In this document: one piece after another, positions 48,003 to 49,214 of the stretch | How positions within the stretch are numbered: the first letter of the stretch is position 1 | Layout: each line of letters begins with the position of its first letter | Source of the DNA: Micromonospora thermarum | Lineage (GTDB): Bacteria > Actinomycetota > Actinomycetes > Mycobacteriales > Micromonosporaceae | Assembly: GCF_012034245.1 (NCBI RefSeq) | Contig: NZ_JAATEO010000038.1 | Span: 1 to 49,214, forward strand | Reading direction: 5' to 3' | DNA length: 49,214 bases | Translations under genes and position numbers: made by a program | Notes under the pieces: generated by a model | Database searches by the model: none | Told to the model about the DNA's origin: nothing | What the model saw: only the letters and a program-made list of their open reading frames with translations

Positions 48003-48055
48003 CGACACGTGTGGCGCCCTCCGGGATCCCGTCCCGGAGGGCGCCACACGTGTCG
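48003..48055. terminator. Very strong bidirectional terminator, perfect 24-bp stem
   Basis: Arms 48003-48026 and 48032-48055 are perfectly complementary around a 5-base loop (TCCCG). It separates the convergent membrane protein and Spo0M genes. Confidence 0.88.
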
Positions 48056-48059
48056 GGTC

Positions 48060-49025
48060 CTACTCCTCGAAGCCGCCGAAGTCCCCGCCGAAGTCGCCCT
48101 CGACCGCGTCCTCGATCATCTCGCCGGCGATCATGCCGCCGGCCATGCCGAGTGCGGCACCGGCGACCACCCCGCCGACGCCCATTCCGCGGCCGTGGTG
48201 CCCGTGGCCGTGCTGGTGCGGCATGCCGAAGCCCTGCGCCCGCAGGCTGCCGTAGCGGGAGGTCGTCTCCCGCAGCCAGCCGTCGACCACCTGCGCCCAG
48301 TCGACGCGGTCGGCGTCGGCGTGCGAGACCTGGTAGCGGCCGAACACGTCGTGCCCCGAGCTGAAGAAGCCGCCGCGCTTGTCGCACTCCAGGATCACGT
48401 CCACCCCGTGCGGGCTGGTGACGAACGTCAGCTCGACCTCGTTGATGGTCTGCGCGTACTGCGGAGCGGCGAAGAACTCGATCTCCTGGTAGAACGGCAG
48501 CGTCTGCTGCGTCCCCCGGATGCGGCCGCGCTCCAGGTCGGCGTGCTTGAACCGGAAGCCGAGCCGCTGGAACGCCTCGAGGATCCGCTCGTGCACCGGC
48601 AGCGGGTGCACGTTCACCTGGTCCAGGTCGCTCTTGTCGACGGCCCGGGCGATCGCCAGCTCGGTGCGCAGACCCATCGTCATGCCGTGCAGGCGCTGGC
48701 CGTACACGTCGGTGATCGGGGTCTCCCACGGCACCGGCAGCTGGAACGGGATCGACAGCTGCTGCTTCGCGGCGAGCTGGAGCGGCCCGGAGACGGGCAT
48801 CCGGTGGAACTCCATGATGCCCGCGTACTCGGTGTCGTGACCCTCCATCTCGACCCGGGTGACCAGGCCGACGACGATCTGCTCGATGGCCGCCGGCGCG
48901 TCCCCGCCGAGCAGGTTGACCTGCCCCTCAAGGGTCAGGCCGGGCCGGGTGTTCGGGTTCGCGAGGACGGTGTCCACGCTGGGGCCGCCGACGCCGAACG
49001 CGCTCAACATCTTCTTGAAGACCAT
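48060..49025 (-). CDS. Spo0M-like sporulation protein (arrestin fold)
   Basis: 321 residues from ATG 49025 after GGGAGTTCC. Spo0M family pattern: VFKKMLSAFGVGGPSVDTVLANPNTRPG, TLEGQVNLLGGDAPAAIEQIVVGLVTRVE, LSIPFQLPVPWETPITDVYGQRLHGMTMGLRTELAIARAVDKSDLD and FRFKHADLERGRIRG. The C-terminal half includes ILECDKRGGFFSSGHD. A His/Gly-rich linker (HQHGHGHHGRG) and a Gly-zipper-like hydrophobic tail (GVVAGAALGMAGGMIAGEMI) precede an acidic end. Spo0M affects sporulation in Bacillus and has an arrestin-like fold; its actinobacterial role is less clear. Confidence 0.9.
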   Translation of the reverse strand: MVFKKMLSAFGVGGPSVDTVLANPNTRPGLTLEGQVNLLGGDAPAAIEQIVVGLVTRVEMEGHDTEYAGIMEFHRMPVSGPLQLAAKQQLSIPFQLPVPWETPITDVYGQRLHGMTMGLRTELAIARAVDKSDLDQVNVHPLPVHERILEAFQRLGFRFKHADLERGRIRGTQQTLPFYQEIEFFAAPQYAQTINEVELTFVTSPHGVDVILECDKRGGFFSSGHDVFGRYQVSHADADRVDWAQVVDGWLRETTSRYGSLRAQGFGMPHQHGHGHHGRGMGVGGVVAGAALGMAGGMIAGEMIEDAVEGDFGGDFGGFEE

Positions 49026-49160
49026 CGGAACTCCCGCTGGGTCTGGTGCCCACGCTCCGCCGGAGCGGGACGATTGACGGAGGCACGGTATCGGGCGGCG
49101 CTGTGAGGTCGCTGAAAGTCTCCCACCGCCGGCAGTCCCGGGACCAGCCGCAACGCCGGG

Positions 49161-49214
49161 TCAGAACCGCCGCAAGGTCAACTCGACATCGCTGAAGTCG
49201 GGGTGTCCCGAACG
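49161..49214 (-). CDS. Possible C-terminal end of a gene running off the window
   Basis: The last 18 codons before TGA (49161-49163) read RSGHPDFSDVELTLRRF in one open minus-strand frame that reaches the window edge. The composition is protein-like, but the piece is too short to identify. Confidence 0.35.
   Translation of the reverse strand, partial: RSGHPDFSDVELTLRRF

Overview
The window is high-GC actinobacterial DNA, most likely from Micromonospora or a close relative in the Micromonosporaceae. The signs are the strong GC bias at third codon positions, GTG and TTG starts, an ssgB sporulation gene, a HelR-type RNA polymerase helicase, a Spo0M homologue, and two actinomycete integrative and conjugative elements (AICEs) with RepSA, TraSA and KorSA-type genes.

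Layout. (1) About 1-6140: AICE 'element A'. A minus-strand chain runs SCO3933-like gene > FtsK/SpoIIIE translocase > RepSA-type initiator > excisionase > tyrosine integrase. The genes overlap by 4 to 11 bases, and a divergent GntR/KorSA-like repressor lies upstream. The translocase and initiator are frameshifted, so the element looks conjugation-dead. Left of the integrase lie a small Cys-motif protein and a divergent XRE regulator cut by the window edge. (2) 6543-16939: a polymorphic-toxin locus. A secreted LamG/DNRLRE-like protein is followed by a 2,289-aa RHS/YD-repeat protein ending in a Hint domain and a cholera-toxin-type ADP-ribosyltransferase tip, then a GTG-started immunity candidate 5 bases downstream. 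(3) 17796-19383: an imine-reductase-like oxidoreductase, a MerR C-terminal fragment overlapping its 3' end, and a divergent HxlR regulator with a clear palindromic operator. (4) 19881-29453: a 9.6-kb integrated element ('element B') bounded by 44-bp direct repeats. The right repeat is the 3' part of an intact tRNA-Val(CAC). Inside are four tiny proteins (three of them Cys-motif) coupled to an XRE regulator, a two-gene NLR-like system (144-aa helical protein plus NB-ARC/TPR STAND protein), an adenylate-kinase-like protein without a P-loop, a rep-xis deletion remnant, and a broken integrase. (5) 29533-49025: core-like chromosome. It holds a PGPGW membrane protein, ssgB, an SDR oxidoreductase, AraC, Rrf2, GNAT, DUF4236, a potassium channel, a TcmP-like protein, a VOC/MarR pair, a TPR-FN3 membrane protein, a two-component system facing a LolA-like exported protein, helR, a duplicated glycerophosphodiester phosphodiesterase, a 2-TM protein and Spo0M.

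The most interesting items are the NLR-like pair in element B, whose two proteins share a 23-residue motif placed as in bacterial amyloid-signalling NLR/effector pairs; the RHS-Hint-ADP-ribosyltransferase toxin with its immunity gene; the recurring XRE plus Cys-mini-protein module; and the att/arm-site architecture that defines element B. All function calls come from reading the sequence; no database search was run.
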